A stretch of 30,078 nt of DNA from an uncultured Bacteroidales bacterium (GTDB lineage: Bacteria > Bacteroidota > Bacteroidia > Bacteroidales > UBA932): NCBI GenBank assembly GCA_946406095.1, contig CAMJJO010000006.1, forward strand, positions 1 through 30,078, read 5' to 3'. The notes under the pieces were generated by a model. That model was not told where the DNA came from. It worked only from the letters and a program-made list of their open reading frames with translations, and ran no database searches. Below are positions 1 through 8,338 of the stretch, piece after piece. The position numbers and the translations under genes are program-made. The first letter of the stretch is position 1, and the number at the start of each line of letters is the position of its first letter.

Positions 1-4
1 CATC

Positions 5-2491
5 CTACACGAACTTATAGCTTTCTATCTCCCTGAATCCACGCAGGAACGCATCAGCAGCCATACGCTTCTTCCCCGCCAGCTGCAACTCCTTCACCTC
101 CAGCCACTTGTCACCTGCGGCTACATATAGCTTGTCTCCGTCCACGGCAATTTCGCCGGCAGCAGGATACACCCTCGCCGACCGCTTCGCTTCGCTCCGC
201 CCCTCCCATCTCTGATGGGCCCCTCCCTCTAAGCCGAGGGTGGCGTAGGTCCTGCGAGGGTGTTCCTGCTGCCGGCTGGCAACGCTGAAAACTTTGACAT
301 CGGTGGATTTGCCATCGCGGACGAGAGTGGTCCAGGCCGTAGGATAAGGATTGAGACCACGAACCAGATTGCGAATCCTCTCTGCCGGAGCCGACCAATC
401 GATACGCGTATTCTCCTTCGTAAGCTTCGGCGCCGGCTTCAGAACCTCCGAACCCTGGATGAACGAACGCTGCACACGCGTCTCCACGGTATGCTGCAGC
501 ACGCCCTCCGTCGTCTCCACCACCAACTTGGCACCCACCTCCATCAGCCGGTCGTGCAGATCCCCTGCCGTATCCTCCGGACCGATGCGCACCTCGTGGC
601 GGAGGATGATTCCGCCGGTGTCGATGTCCTTGTCTATCATGAACGTTGTCACGCCGGAAATACGCTCCCCGTTGATCACCGCCCAGTTGATAGGAGCGGC
701 ACCGCGATACTGCGGCAGAAGGGCGGCGTGAAGATTGAACGTGCCGAACTTCGGCATCCCCCAGACCTCCTCCGGCAGCATTCGGAACGCCACCACCACG
801 AAGAGATCCGCCTTCCACGCAGCCAGCTGCGCCAGGAACTCGGGATCCTTGAGCTTGACCGGCTGAAGCACGGGCAGGCCATGCTCCACCGCATATTTCT
901 TGACGGCACTCTCGTGCACCTCCAGCCCGCGGCCGCTGGGCTTGTCGGCAACCGTCACCACGCCCACCACCTTGTATTTAGCCTTCACCAGAGCATCCAG
1001 GGAAGCCACCGCGAACTCGGGCGTACCCATGAATACTATGCGCTTCGGGCGGAAGAGACGGCCGATGCGGCTCTTTAGCTTGCGCCAGTGGTTCACCAGC
1101 GAATCGTTGCTGAAGAGAGTGGCATCCTTGATTGCCCGCGAAGTCAGATATGCCCCGATCGGGGCGAGCACCAAAGCGGATATGAAGGTGCCCAAAGGAG
1201 CGCCTACGGCCCCGTCCCTGGCCAGCTTGATGCCGGTGATGTCCACCACCCAGTAGAGCACGAAGAACAGCACCGAGATGATGGCGCTGACGCCGAGCGC
1301 TCCCTTGCGGACGAACGCTCCCAGAGGGGCTCCGATGAAGAACAGCAGCAGGCACGCAAGCGCCTGGGCGAACTTCTTCAGCAGCTCTATGTTGGTGCGG
1401 CGCAGATAGAAATAATACTCGTACACCTCGCTCCCGTAAGATATCAGGCTGGTCTGCATGCGGTCGGCGTTGTCGGCGGCCTTCTCATACGCAGTCTTCT
1501 TGACGGAAGCCTTGTCCCATTTGAGGTAATTGGGGTCCTCGAAGTAGTTTTTGTACTTTTCCCTGTCCTTCAGCCGGGCAGTGTCCAGCTGATCCTTGAA
1601 AGTGAAAAGGCCATATTGCGACAGCGAACGATAGCGGTTCTCCCGGGCGCTGACGGCAAGCCTCTCCAGAGAGTCCTTCTGGGTGGTCAGCTGGCGCATG
1701 CGCATGGCCTTCACCTGGTCCCCGAAACGGGAACTGTCGGACTTCTGGAAACTGTAGTTCTTGAGAGGGATGATCAGCTCCTGGCGCTCGAATTTGATAT
1801 GCTGGAGCTCCAGGGTAGTGTCTCTGTATTTGCGGGTGTTGGACTCCTGATAATTGGAACCGTTGTAGAGGGTGAAGGTGAGGTAATCCTTGTTCTTGCT
1901 CATCTTCATCATTGCGGAATCCGCAAGCGAGAGGGAGGTGTTGCCCTTGTTCGAGGTATGGTCATAAACCATCACCCCGTGCATCATTCCGTTCTCGTCC
2001 TGGGTCTCGGTGCGCAGCACATAGCCGTCGATGCCGTCGTAGAAGGTTCCGGCAGGGATCTTGATCTCGTTCTTGGTTCGTCCGATATCGTCCCGGAGGG
2101 TATAGATTTCATTCCAGGCGATAGGCACGAGGTTGTTGCCCACGTAGAAGGCCCCGATGCTTATCACAAGCGAGGCTATCATCAGCGGAAGCATCACCCT
2201 CGAGAGCGAGATTCCGGCAGACTTGATGGCCATCAGCTCGTTGTGGTCCCCCATCTGGCCCAGCACCATCATCGAAGACAGCAGGGTGGCCAGCGGCAGG
2301 GCCAGGGGCAGGATGGTACATCCACCCAGAAGCATGAACTCCAGCACCACTCCGAGGCCTAGGCCCTTACCCACAAGCTCGTCGATATACACCCAGAGGA
2401 ACTGAAGCATCAGGATGAATATGACTATCACCAGGATCGCGACGAACGGTCCTATGAAAGCTTTGAGTATGAAGCGGTCGAGCTTTTTCAA
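5..2491 (-). CDS. fmt: Fusion protein: LptF/LptG-family LPS export permease + methionyl-tRNA formyltransferase
   Basis: One uninterrupted 828-residue frame carries two normally separate proteins. Residues 1-470 look like an LptF/LptG (YjgP/YjgQ) permease: membrane helices near 10-35, 48-75 and 98-118, a periplasmic beta-rich region, then C-terminal helices near 370-460. Such permeases move lipopolysaccharide out of the inner membrane. Residues 483-828 are methionyl-tRNA formyltransferase, which makes initiator fMet-tRNA from 10-formyl-THF. They begin KRIVFMGTPEF (M488) and keep the catalytic N586/H588 (FNLHA) and D624 (DIDTGG), the LLPQYRGAAPINW loop and a C-terminal tRNA-binding domain. No ATG, GTG or TTG lies just before KRIVF, where a free Fmt would start. 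The start codon is TTG at 2491-2489, overlapping the alaS stop (TTGA), so translation is probably coupled. About 40 extra residues (739-779) come from an inserted palindromic element. The stop is TAG at 7-5, and an ATG at 3-1 may open the next gene. Domain calls are firm; whether the fusion works unprocessed is unknown. Confidence 0.9.
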   Translation of the reverse strand: MKKLDRFILKAFIGPFVAILVIVIFILMLQFLWVYIDELVGKGLGLGVVLEFMLLGGCTILPLALPLATLLSSMMVLGQMGDHNELMAIKSAGISLSRVMLPLMIASLVISIGAFYVGNNLVPIAWNEIYTLRDDIGRTKNEIKIPAGTFYDGIDGYVLRTETQDENGMMHGVMVYDHTSNKGNTSLSLADSAMMKMSKNKDYLTFTLYNGSNYQESNTRKYRDTTLELQHIKFERQELIIPLKNYSFQKSDSSRFGDQVKAMRMRQLTTQKDSLERLAVSARENRYRSLSQYGLFTFKDQLDTARLKDREKYKNYFEDPNYLKWDKASVKKTAYEKAADNADRMQTSLISYGSEVYEYYFYLRRTNIELLKKFAQALACLLLFFIGAPLGAFVRKGALGVSAIISVLFFVLYWVVDITGIKLARDGAVGAPLGTFISALVLAPIGAYLTSRAIKDATLFSNDSLVNHWRKLKSRIGRLFRPKRIVFMGTPEFAVASLDALVKAKYKVVGVVTVADKPSGRGLEVHESAVKKYAVEHGLPVLQPVKLKDPEFLAQLAAWKADLFVVVAFRMLPEEVWGMPKFGTFNLHAALLPQYRGAAPINWAVINGERISGVTTFMIDKDIDTGGIILRHEVRIGPEDTAGDLHDRLMEVGAKLVVETTEGVLQHTVETRVQRSFIQGSEVLKPAPKLTKENTRIDWSAPAERIRNLVRGLNPYPTAWTTLVRDGKSTDVKVFSVASRQQEHPRRTYATLGLEGGAHQRWEGRSEAKRSARVYPAAGEIAVDGDKLYVAAGDKWLEVKELQLAGKKRMAADAFLRGFREIESYKFV
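155..276. repeat. Palindromic insertion element inside the formyltransferase coding region
   Basis: A 122-bp GC-rich stretch is bounded by near-perfect inverted arms of 24 and 23 nt (155-178 and 254-276), which differ by one extra base. The outer arm sequence is GCCGGCAGCAGGA followed by ACACCCTCGC. The centre (199-227) holds a small hairpin (CCCATC/GATGGG) flanked by GGGAGGGG-type blocks read on the minus strand. The element is translated in frame and adds roughly residues 739-779 to the Fmt C-terminal domain, where Fmt homologues as I know them have a short loop. The core is shared with the element at 19230-19343. No transposase is present. The exact ends are uncertain. Confidence 0.7.
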
Positions 2492-5103
2492 ATCTTCTCA
2501 ATCATTTTGTCGAGGGCAGCGGAAAGACCAGCAATATCCTTGCCACCGGCCGTAGCGAGGCCGGGCTGGCCACCGCCTCCGCCCTGGATTAACTTGGCAG
2601 CTTCGCGGATGTCGGCGCCGGCATTCTTGCCTGCCTCGACCAGATCCTGCGAATACATCAGCAGCAGCTGAGGTTTGCCGGCAGACTCGAACGCAGCGGC
2701 GATGACGAGGTTCCGTGCCTCTTTCTGAAGCATGGTGGCGGCATCGCGGAGCATCACCAGGTCGCGGGATTCGTTGATCCGCACCACATTGTGCCCGTTG
2801 ATCTGCTCGGAATGCTCCAGCAGGGCCTTCTTCAGCTGAATGGTCTTTTCTTTAGCGATCTCTGCAATCTGCTTCTTGTAGCCCTCGTTCTCTTCTATCA
2901 TCTTATGGATGGCATCGGTGAGGCCGGGAGCGTTGTTGAACATGGCGCGGGCGGTCTTCACCACCTCCTGCAGGGCATAAACCACGTTCTCCGCCTCGGC
3001 GCCGGTGACAGCCTCGATACGGCGTATGCCTGCGGCGATAGCGGATTCGGACGTAATCTTGAAGAGGCCTATATTGCCGGTGCGGGAGGTGTGGCATCCG
3101 CCGCAGAGCTCGACGCTGGGGCCGAACTTGACCACGCGGACGCGGTCCCCGTATTTCTCGCCGAAGAGCGCGATGGCACCCATCTCATTGGCTTCTTCCA
3201 TCGTGGCCTCACGATTCTCCACCAGAGGGAAGTTGCTGCGTATCAGCTCGTTGACGCGGGCCTCGACGGCGTGGATCTGCTCGTCGGAAAGCTTCTCGAA
3301 GTGCGAGAAGTCGAAGCGGAAGTACTTGTCGCAGACGAAGGATCCCTTCTGCTCCACGTGGGTGCCCACTATCTCGCGCAGGGCCTGGTCCAGCAGGTGC
3401 GTGCAGGTGTGGTTGTTGGCGATGCGCTGCCTGCGGTCGGCATCCACCTTGAGGGTGAAGGCGCCTTCGGGGCAGGCGGGCAGATGGTCCGCGATATGGA
3501 TGGTGAGGTTGTTCTCCTTCACCGTGTTGAGTATCTTGATTTCCTCTCCGTCGGATGCGATGGCGACACCGGTATCTCCTACCTCACCGCCCATCTCTCC
3601 GTAGAAAGGAGTGGAGCTGAACACCAGCTGCAGCATCTCCTTGTTCTTCTGCACCACCTTGCGGCTCTTCAGCAGCAGCACGCCGGCCTGCTCGACGGTG
3701 TCGTAGCCGGTGAACTGCACGTCCTCGCCTTCGTTGTAGACGGTCCAGTCCCCGAATTCATTGGCGGTGGCGTTGCGGGCGCGCTCCTTCTGCTTGCCGA
3801 GCTCCACCTGGAAGCCTTCCAGATCCACCTTGTAGCCCTTTTCGCCCGCGATGAGTTCGGTGAGGTCGATAGGGAATCCGAAGGTGTCGTAGAGCACGAA
3901 CGCGTCGGTGCCGGGGAGAACCTTGGTGGCGGCGTTCTTCGCCATATAGTCGTCCAGCAGCTTGATGCCGCGGTCCAGGGTGCGCAGGAATGCGAGTTCC
4001 TCTTCGCGGATGACGCTCTCGATGAGCTTCTGCTGGGCCTTCAGCTCGGGGTAGGCCTCTCCCATATCCTCGATCAGCTGGGGGAGCAGCCTGCAGAGGA
4101 AGGGCTCGGTGAAGCCGAGGAAGGTGTAGCCGTAGCGGACTGCACGGCGGAGGATGCGGCGGATGACGTATCCCGCCTTTACGTTGGAGGGCAGCTGGCC
4201 GTCGGCGATGCTGAAGGAGATGGCGCGGATGTGGTCCGCTATCACTCGCATTGCCACGTCGGTCTCGGTGCTCTCGCCGTATTTATGGCCGGAAAGCTCG
4301 CCAATCTTCGCGAGCATGCCGGTGAAGACGTCCGAATCGTAGTTGCTGTTCTTGCCCTGGAGCACGGCGCAGAGGCGCTCGAAGCCCATTCCGGTGTCGA
4401 TGTTCTTTGCGGGCAGGGGCTCCAGATGGCCGTCCGCCTTGCGCTCGAACTGCATGAACACAAGGTTCCAGATCTCTATCACGTGAGGGTCGCTCTGGTT
4501 CACCAGGTCTTTGCCGGGGATGCCGGAAGCCTTCTCCTCGGCGGTGCGGATGTCGATGTGGATCTCGGAGCAGGGGCCGCAGGGGCCGGTCTCGCCCATC
4601 TCCCAGAAGTTGTCGTGCTTGTTTCCGAGCAGGATGCGCTCTGCAGGGAGGTGCTTGAGCCAGGCCTGGCGGGCTTCCTCGTCGAGGGTGGTGCCATCTT
4701 CGGCGCTGCCTTCGAAGACCGTAGCATAGAGGAGTTCAGGATTGATCCCATAAACATCGGTCAGCAGTTCCCATGCCCAGTCGATGGCTTCGGTCTTGAA
4801 GTAATCCCCGAAGCTCCAGTTGCCGAGCATCTCGAACATCGTATGATGATAGGTATCGTGACCGACTTCTTCGAGGTCGTTGTGCTTGCCGCTCACGCGG
4901 AGGCACTTCTGGCTGTCGGTAGCCCGCTTCATCCTGGGGGTCGCATTGCCGAGGAAGATGTCTTTGAACTGGTTCATTCCGGCATTGGTGAACATCAGCG
5001 TCGGGTCGTTTTTAACCACCATGGGAGCGGAGGGAACCACGGTGTGCCCCTTCGACTCGAAAAAGTCCAGAAATTTCTGACGTATTTCCTTTGAAGTCAA
5101 CAT
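2488..5103 (-). CDS. alaS: Alanyl-tRNA synthetase
   Basis: This is a full-length class IIc alanyl-tRNA synthetase of 871 residues, charging tRNA-Ala in the cytosol; bacterial AlaRS is normally about 870-880 residues. The N-terminal aminoacylation core begins SKEIRQKFLDFFESKGH and contains the expected TNAGMNQFKD and GDYFK segments. The editing domain carries the metal site H565/H569 (HTCTH) and C667/H671 (CGGCH), essentially the same numbering as the E. coli enzyme. A coiled linker and a glycine-rich C-Ala segment (GGGGGQPGLATAGGKD) close the protein. ATG at 5103 follows a terminator hairpin and a likely promoter box. The stop overlaps the TTG start of the downstream permease-Fmt fusion by 4 nt, so the two probably share a transcript that links tRNA charging with initiator formylation. 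Confidence 0.98.
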   Translation of the reverse strand: MLTSKEIRQKFLDFFESKGHTVVPSAPMVVKNDPTLMFTNAGMNQFKDIFLGNATPRMKRATDSQKCLRVSGKHNDLEEVGHDTYHHTMFEMLGNWSFGDYFKTEAIDWAWELLTDVYGINPELLYATVFEGSAEDGTTLDEEARQAWLKHLPAERILLGNKHDNFWEMGETGPCGPCSEIHIDIRTAEEKASGIPGKDLVNQSDPHVIEIWNLVFMQFERKADGHLEPLPAKNIDTGMGFERLCAVLQGKNSNYDSDVFTGMLAKIGELSGHKYGESTETDVAMRVIADHIRAISFSIADGQLPSNVKAGYVIRRILRRAVRYGYTFLGFTEPFLCRLLPQLIEDMGEAYPELKAQQKLIESVIREEELAFLRTLDRGIKLLDDYMAKNAATKVLPGTDAFVLYDTFGFPIDLTELIAGEKGYKVDLEGFQVELGKQKERARNATANEFGDWTVYNEGEDVQFTGYDTVEQAGVLLLKSRKVVQKNKEMLQLVFSSTPFYGEMGGEVGDTGVAIASDGEEIKILNTVKENNLTIHIADHLPACPEGAFTLKVDADRRQRIANNHTCTHLLDQALREIVGTHVEQKGSFVCDKYFRFDFSHFEKLSDEQIHAVEARVNELIRSNFPLVENREATMEEANEMGAIALFGEKYGDRVRVVKFGPSVELCGGCHTSRTGNIGLFKITSESAIAAGIRRIEAVTGAEAENVVYALQEVVKTARAMFNNAPGLTDAIHKMIEENEGYKKQIAEIAKEKTIQLKKALLEHSEQINGHNVVRINESRDLVMLRDAATMLQKEARNLVIAAAFESAGKPQLLLMYSQDLVEAGKNAGADIREAAKLIQGGGGGQPGLATAGGKDIAGLSAALDKMIEKI

Positions 5104-5106
5104 AAT

Positions 5107-5153
5107 AAAAAGCAGTATCTAAAGTAATAACCTGCAAAGATACTGCTTTTTTT
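5107..5153 (-). terminator. Hairpin terminator between the M6 protease gene and alaS
   Basis: A perfect 14-bp inverted repeat (AAAAAGCAGTATCT at 5107-5120, its complement at 5138-5151) has a 17-nt loop. Read on the minus strand it ends in a T tract directly before the alaS start codon, as expected for an intrinsic terminator of the upstream protease operon. The other flank is also a T tract on the plus strand, so it could act in both directions. Confidence 0.75.
5135..5142 (-). promoter_or_regulatory. Candidate alaS promoter -7 box (TATCTTTG)
   Basis: Minus-strand TATCTTTG matches the Bacteroidetes TAnnTTTG -7 consensus and lies 32 nt before the alaS ATG, giving a leader of about 25 nt. No clear -33 TTTG is visible. 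The box overlaps one arm of the terminator hairpin, so one stretch may both end the upstream transcript and start alaS. Confidence 0.45.
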
Positions 5154-5177
5154 CGGATTGATGAAGAGGCCGGGAGG

Positions 5178-7658
5178 CTATTGTACGAGTATCACCTGTT
5201 CGATTTCCTCGGTGCTGCCGTCGGAAAAGCTGAGGACGGCCTTGACCGTATGCTTGCCTGCGGCGGAAAGCGTCACGGAAGAAGAGCCGAGCGGAGCCCC
5301 GTCGAAATACCATACGGTGCTCTTCGGGAAATCCCCGAAGCCAGCCCCTTCCAGACTGAGATGCAGTTCCGTTCCAAGCTGGAAAGCTTTCCCATTTCCG
5401 GGATTTGCGATATTGAATATGCCCACCGCATCGAAAGGAGTCGCCTTGTCGGTCACGTCACAGTCGATAATCGCGTTATATTCGAGATCCGCCCAGTCCG
5501 CGCTGCCTTGGGTGGTATAATTCCCAAGCACCAAACCGCCGCCTTCGACCGCGTCCTGGCCATCGACCAATATGCTATACTGGTAGTTGACCCCCTTGAC
5601 GGCAACGCCGAAGATGACATCAGTACCTTCCGGTATGGTCAGCAACGCATCGGAGACATCCACGGTGGTCATTTTCATATTATTGAAAGAGGAGACCTCC
5701 TTGGTAAGGACCCTGGTGCTGCCGAAGTCCACGAACACGTCCACCCTATCCGCACTGCTGCCACCGATCATAAAGTTGATGTTCTGGAACATCTTTCCGA
5801 CATACTTTTCCAGCTCTGCGGCCGTAAAACGGACACCAAGGGTATAAGACCATTTTTCTCCATCCTGGAATCCCAGCATTCCCGACGCTTCGTCGTGTTT
5901 GCCCAGGTTGTAGGATTCCGACTCGGAAAAGTTGAGCATGACCACGTTGACGACCGCTTCCGACGTCACGAGCCTCACTCTCTTTTCCCTGGTCCGGTAA
6001 AACTCTTTCGTGAACACCAGATCGATGTATTCCGGCGCATCCAGGGGGAACTCCAAGGAATAATTGCCGGTCACGTCGGTGTAGGCTGTCTCGCCAAGGG
6101 CGCTCACCTGCACGTTTTCCAAAGGTCTGTCGGACGAATCCGCTACCCGGCCGTGTATTGTCCTGGATGTGGGAAGAGTCAGATTGAAAGTAGCCTTCCC
6201 GTCAGCATAGGCGATGTCCGAAAGCATGAAGCCTGTTCCGGCGCCGCTCCATTCGACACCTTCGAAAGAAGTCGTGCCGGTCCGCCCCGGCCAGAGCATA
6301 TCGTTATAATCGCCATAAGACTTGACCGGCCTGACGATGTAATAGCAAGGGTGAGCCTTGTAGTTGTTAAGCTCATTGCGCCCCCAGAGCTGATATGCGC
6401 TATATCCATTGGCCACCAAGTTGTCGGACATGTCCACGTGATAGATTAGCATTCCCTGCGGAGGCAAAGATGCCGATGTAGCACGTATATAACTGTCCCA
6501 GCCTTCACCGGTGCGCACTTCGTAGATGAAAAATTCCCCGTCTGCCGAAGTGGGAGTGGAGAGGCATTGGTCGTTCTGCACCGGACCAAGCGAATAACTG
6601 CCGCTACCGCCTATCATCTTAAGATCATCTATCCAGCCCAGGAGCCAGCGCGAAATGGCGCAGAGATAGGGAGGAGTGCGGCCGTTATTGTTGTAGGCGC
6701 CGTCTGCCATAAGCGAGAATGCATACAGGTTTTCGGCAGAGCCGTTATCTTCGTAGTCCACGTCGTAGTAGTCGGGCAGGCCTATCACGTGGCCGAACTC
6801 GTGGCAGAATGTGCCTATGCCGGCCATGCTCTCGCCATTACTACCCCTGTATTCCGAGGTGCAGGCATAACTCGAGGGCCTTACTCCGTCCAGCAACAGC
6901 GAGGGTTCGTAGACTCCGGAGGCGTGAGGCCAGATATAATTTGCACCAGCCCCTTCGGCCTCATTATGTCCGGCATAATAGAAGAAGATATTGTCAATCA
7001 TGCCGTCGTTGTCGTGGTCATATGGCGAGAAATCGACATCCGGATCCAGTTTCTTGCAGGCTTCGATCAGAAGCTTGTCCGGAGCAACGTCATAATCGGT
7101 CTCAGGGTCATTCGCTCCATACACGGCGTATCCTCCGCTGACCATTACCGGGCCATAGACGTCGAACACCGGGCGGAACTTGTTGTTCGAGTTGTCTTTA
7201 TAGTAATCCGCCGCAGAGCCGGTGCCGCCGTTGGCGGAATACCCGGGCTCATTCAGCATCGCAGAAAACGCCGCCTGCGCATCCGGCACGGTAAAACGCA
7301 AGTCGCTGAACTCGATCAGCAGCACCAGGAAATGCTTTTCCCCTATGCTGATCGGGTCGGCAGCCCTCCTGGAGGAGCGGGCACGCTTGTGACTCTGCTC
7401 CAAACGGGCACGTCTCTGCATTATCTTTTCGGAATCGTAGCGGGGCTTTGCCGAGGGGTGGAACATTCCATCCTCGCCCAGGGCCACCACCTTCTCGCCG
7501 GAAGTGATGTAGTGGTAGTTTTCATCCCCGTGAAGACGGAGGCTTATTATGCTGCCGTCGCTTTGACGATATTTGATTATCTGTTTGGTCGCCGGCACCG
7601 CATTGGCGGCCGCGGCACCCAGGACGAGGGCGATCAGGGCTGCTATAATCCTTTTCAT
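5178..7658 (-). CDS. Secreted M6-family (immune inhibitor A-like) zinc metalloprotease
   Basis: The protein has 826 residues with a signal peptide (MKRIIAALIALVLGAAAANA, cleavage near residue 20). A propeptide-like region precedes an M6 peptidase domain (about 95-480) with the zinc motif HEFGHVIGLPDYYD: H286, E287 and H290, with D296 as probable third-ligand region. Residues about 495-575 form a carboxypeptidase-regulatory-like beta-sandwich (GRVADSSDRPLENVQV). The remaining 250 residues are beta-rich and end in a PKD/Ig-like segment. The classic T9SS tail with YPNP is not seen, so the export route after the Sec pathway is unclear. ATG at 7658 overlaps the stop of the upstream BACON lipoprotein gene (ATGA), placing it last in a five-gene operon. 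It probably degrades proteins at or outside the cell surface; the substrate is unknown. Confidence 0.9.
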   Translation of the reverse strand: MKRIIAALIALVLGAAAANAVPATKQIIKYRQSDGSIISLRLHGDENYHYITSGEKVVALGEDGMFHPSAKPRYDSEKIMQRRARLEQSHKRARSSRRAADPISIGEKHFLVLLIEFSDLRFTVPDAQAAFSAMLNEPGYSANGGTGSAADYYKDNSNNKFRPVFDVYGPVMVSGGYAVYGANDPETDYDVAPDKLLIEACKKLDPDVDFSPYDHDNDGMIDNIFFYYAGHNEAEGAGANYIWPHASGVYEPSLLLDGVRPSSYACTSEYRGSNGESMAGIGTFCHEFGHVIGLPDYYDVDYEDNGSAENLYAFSLMADGAYNNNGRTPPYLCAISRWLLGWIDDLKMIGGSGSYSLGPVQNDQCLSTPTSADGEFFIYEVRTGEGWDSYIRATSASLPPQGMLIYHVDMSDNLVANGYSAYQLWGRNELNNYKAHPCYYIVRPVKSYGDYNDMLWPGRTGTTSFEGVEWSGAGTGFMLSDIAYADGKATFNLTLPTSRTIHGRVADSSDRPLENVQVSALGETAYTDVTGNYSLEFPLDAPEYIDLVFTKEFYRTREKRVRLVTSEAVVNVVMLNFSESESYNLGKHDEASGMLGFQDGEKWSYTLGVRFTAAELEKYVGKMFQNINFMIGGSSADRVDVFVDFGSTRVLTKEVSSFNNMKMTTVDVSDALLTIPEGTDVIFGVAVKGVNYQYSILVDGQDAVEGGGLVLGNYTTQGSADWADLEYNAIIDCDVTDKATPFDAVGIFNIANPGNGKAFQLGTELHLSLEGAGFGDFPKSTVWYFDGAPLGSSSVTLSAAGKHTVKAVLSFSDGSTEEIEQVILVQ

Positions 7659-8335
7659 AACCTCACGATATAAACGGTTCCAAGATCGGCAAGCCAGATT
7701 TTGTCGGGGGCCGTCCGGACCACCTCGAAAGTTGCTTCCCGCTGCCAGGAAAGGAAGTTGATCCAGTTCTGCTGAACGTTGACGGTGATGCTGGAGCCCA
7801 CCGCGGCCGTAACAGGTATCCCCTTGATAACCATATACTTGCCATTAACCACGTCGAGCAAACGGGAATCCGCCATACCGTTCGGATAACGCCGTACGGA
7901 AGTCTGCCAGCACAATTCGTCGTAGACCAGGTTGGCGCCTCTTCCATCGTAATTCCAAACGCCTAGGGTGGAACCCAGGGCAAGTTGGGTGAACTCGGCC
8001 GTAAAAGTCTTGCTGCCGCTGGCGGCCTCGAGCACGCCCGTTCTCGGCTCGTCTCCGGCATTATCCTCGACGGTGACGGTAACCGTCGTCTGGCCGGCAC
8101 CGGTAAGTTCGGTTTTAGTAATCGACGCCCAAGGGGTATCTTTCAATTCGACTTCGACATCCAGGTCGCAGGCAACCTTGAACTGGATATCGTGCGAGCG
8201 CCATTGCTCATTCTCTATCTTTTCGGGAGCTATCTGCAAGACCTCGGGGTCTTTGACAATCTCCTTCGGCTGCTCGCAGGCGAACAGCAGCAAAGCCGCG
8301 CAAAGCAGCGACGGAAATATCAGGTTTCTATTCAT
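7655..8335 (-). CDS. BACON-domain lipoprotein
   Basis: This is a lipoprotein of about 226 residues starting MNRNLIFPSLLCAALLLFAC, with lipobox LFAC at Cys20, so it is probably anchored in the outer membrane. Residues about 33-117 resemble a BACON domain: a beta-sandwich with W-A-S-I near the middle, R-T-G-V-L-E-A and a final F-T-Q strand. BACON domains accompany Bacteroidetes surface enzymes and may bind glycans, mucin or proteins. The C-terminal 100 residues are beta-rich and not recognised. A TTG codon (8338) directly precedes the ATG at 8335; I chose ATG. The gene begins 3 nt after the stop of the PorV/PorQ-like gene and overlaps the M6 protease start, so it is likely an accessory part of the same surface machinery. 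Confidence 0.75.
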   Translation of the reverse strand: MNRNLIFPSLLCAALLLFACEQPKEIVKDPEVLQIAPEKIENEQWRSHDIQFKVACDLDVEVELKDTPWASITKTELTGAGQTTVTVTVEDNAGDEPRTGVLEAASGSKTFTAEFTQLALGSTLGVWNYDGRGANLVYDELCWQTSVRRYPNGMADSRLLDVVNGKYMVIKGIPVTAAVGSSITVNVQQNWINFLSWQREATFEVVRTAPDKIWLADLGTVYIVRL

Positions 8336-8338
8336 CAA

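Noticed and set aside
1088..2362. Plus-strand open frame opposite the permease part of the fusion
   Set aside because: Histidine- and glutamine-rich translation with no recognisable fold; it is a shadow of the permease gene.
2791..5094. Plus-strand open frame (767 codons) opposite alaS
   Set aside because: It mirrors the alaS codon pattern in the opposite direction and shows no domain or signal of its own.
5178..7658. T9SS tail on the M6 protease
   Set aside because: The last 80 residues look like a PKD/Ig-like domain; no YPNP block or GxYxxR strand typical of the type A tail is present.
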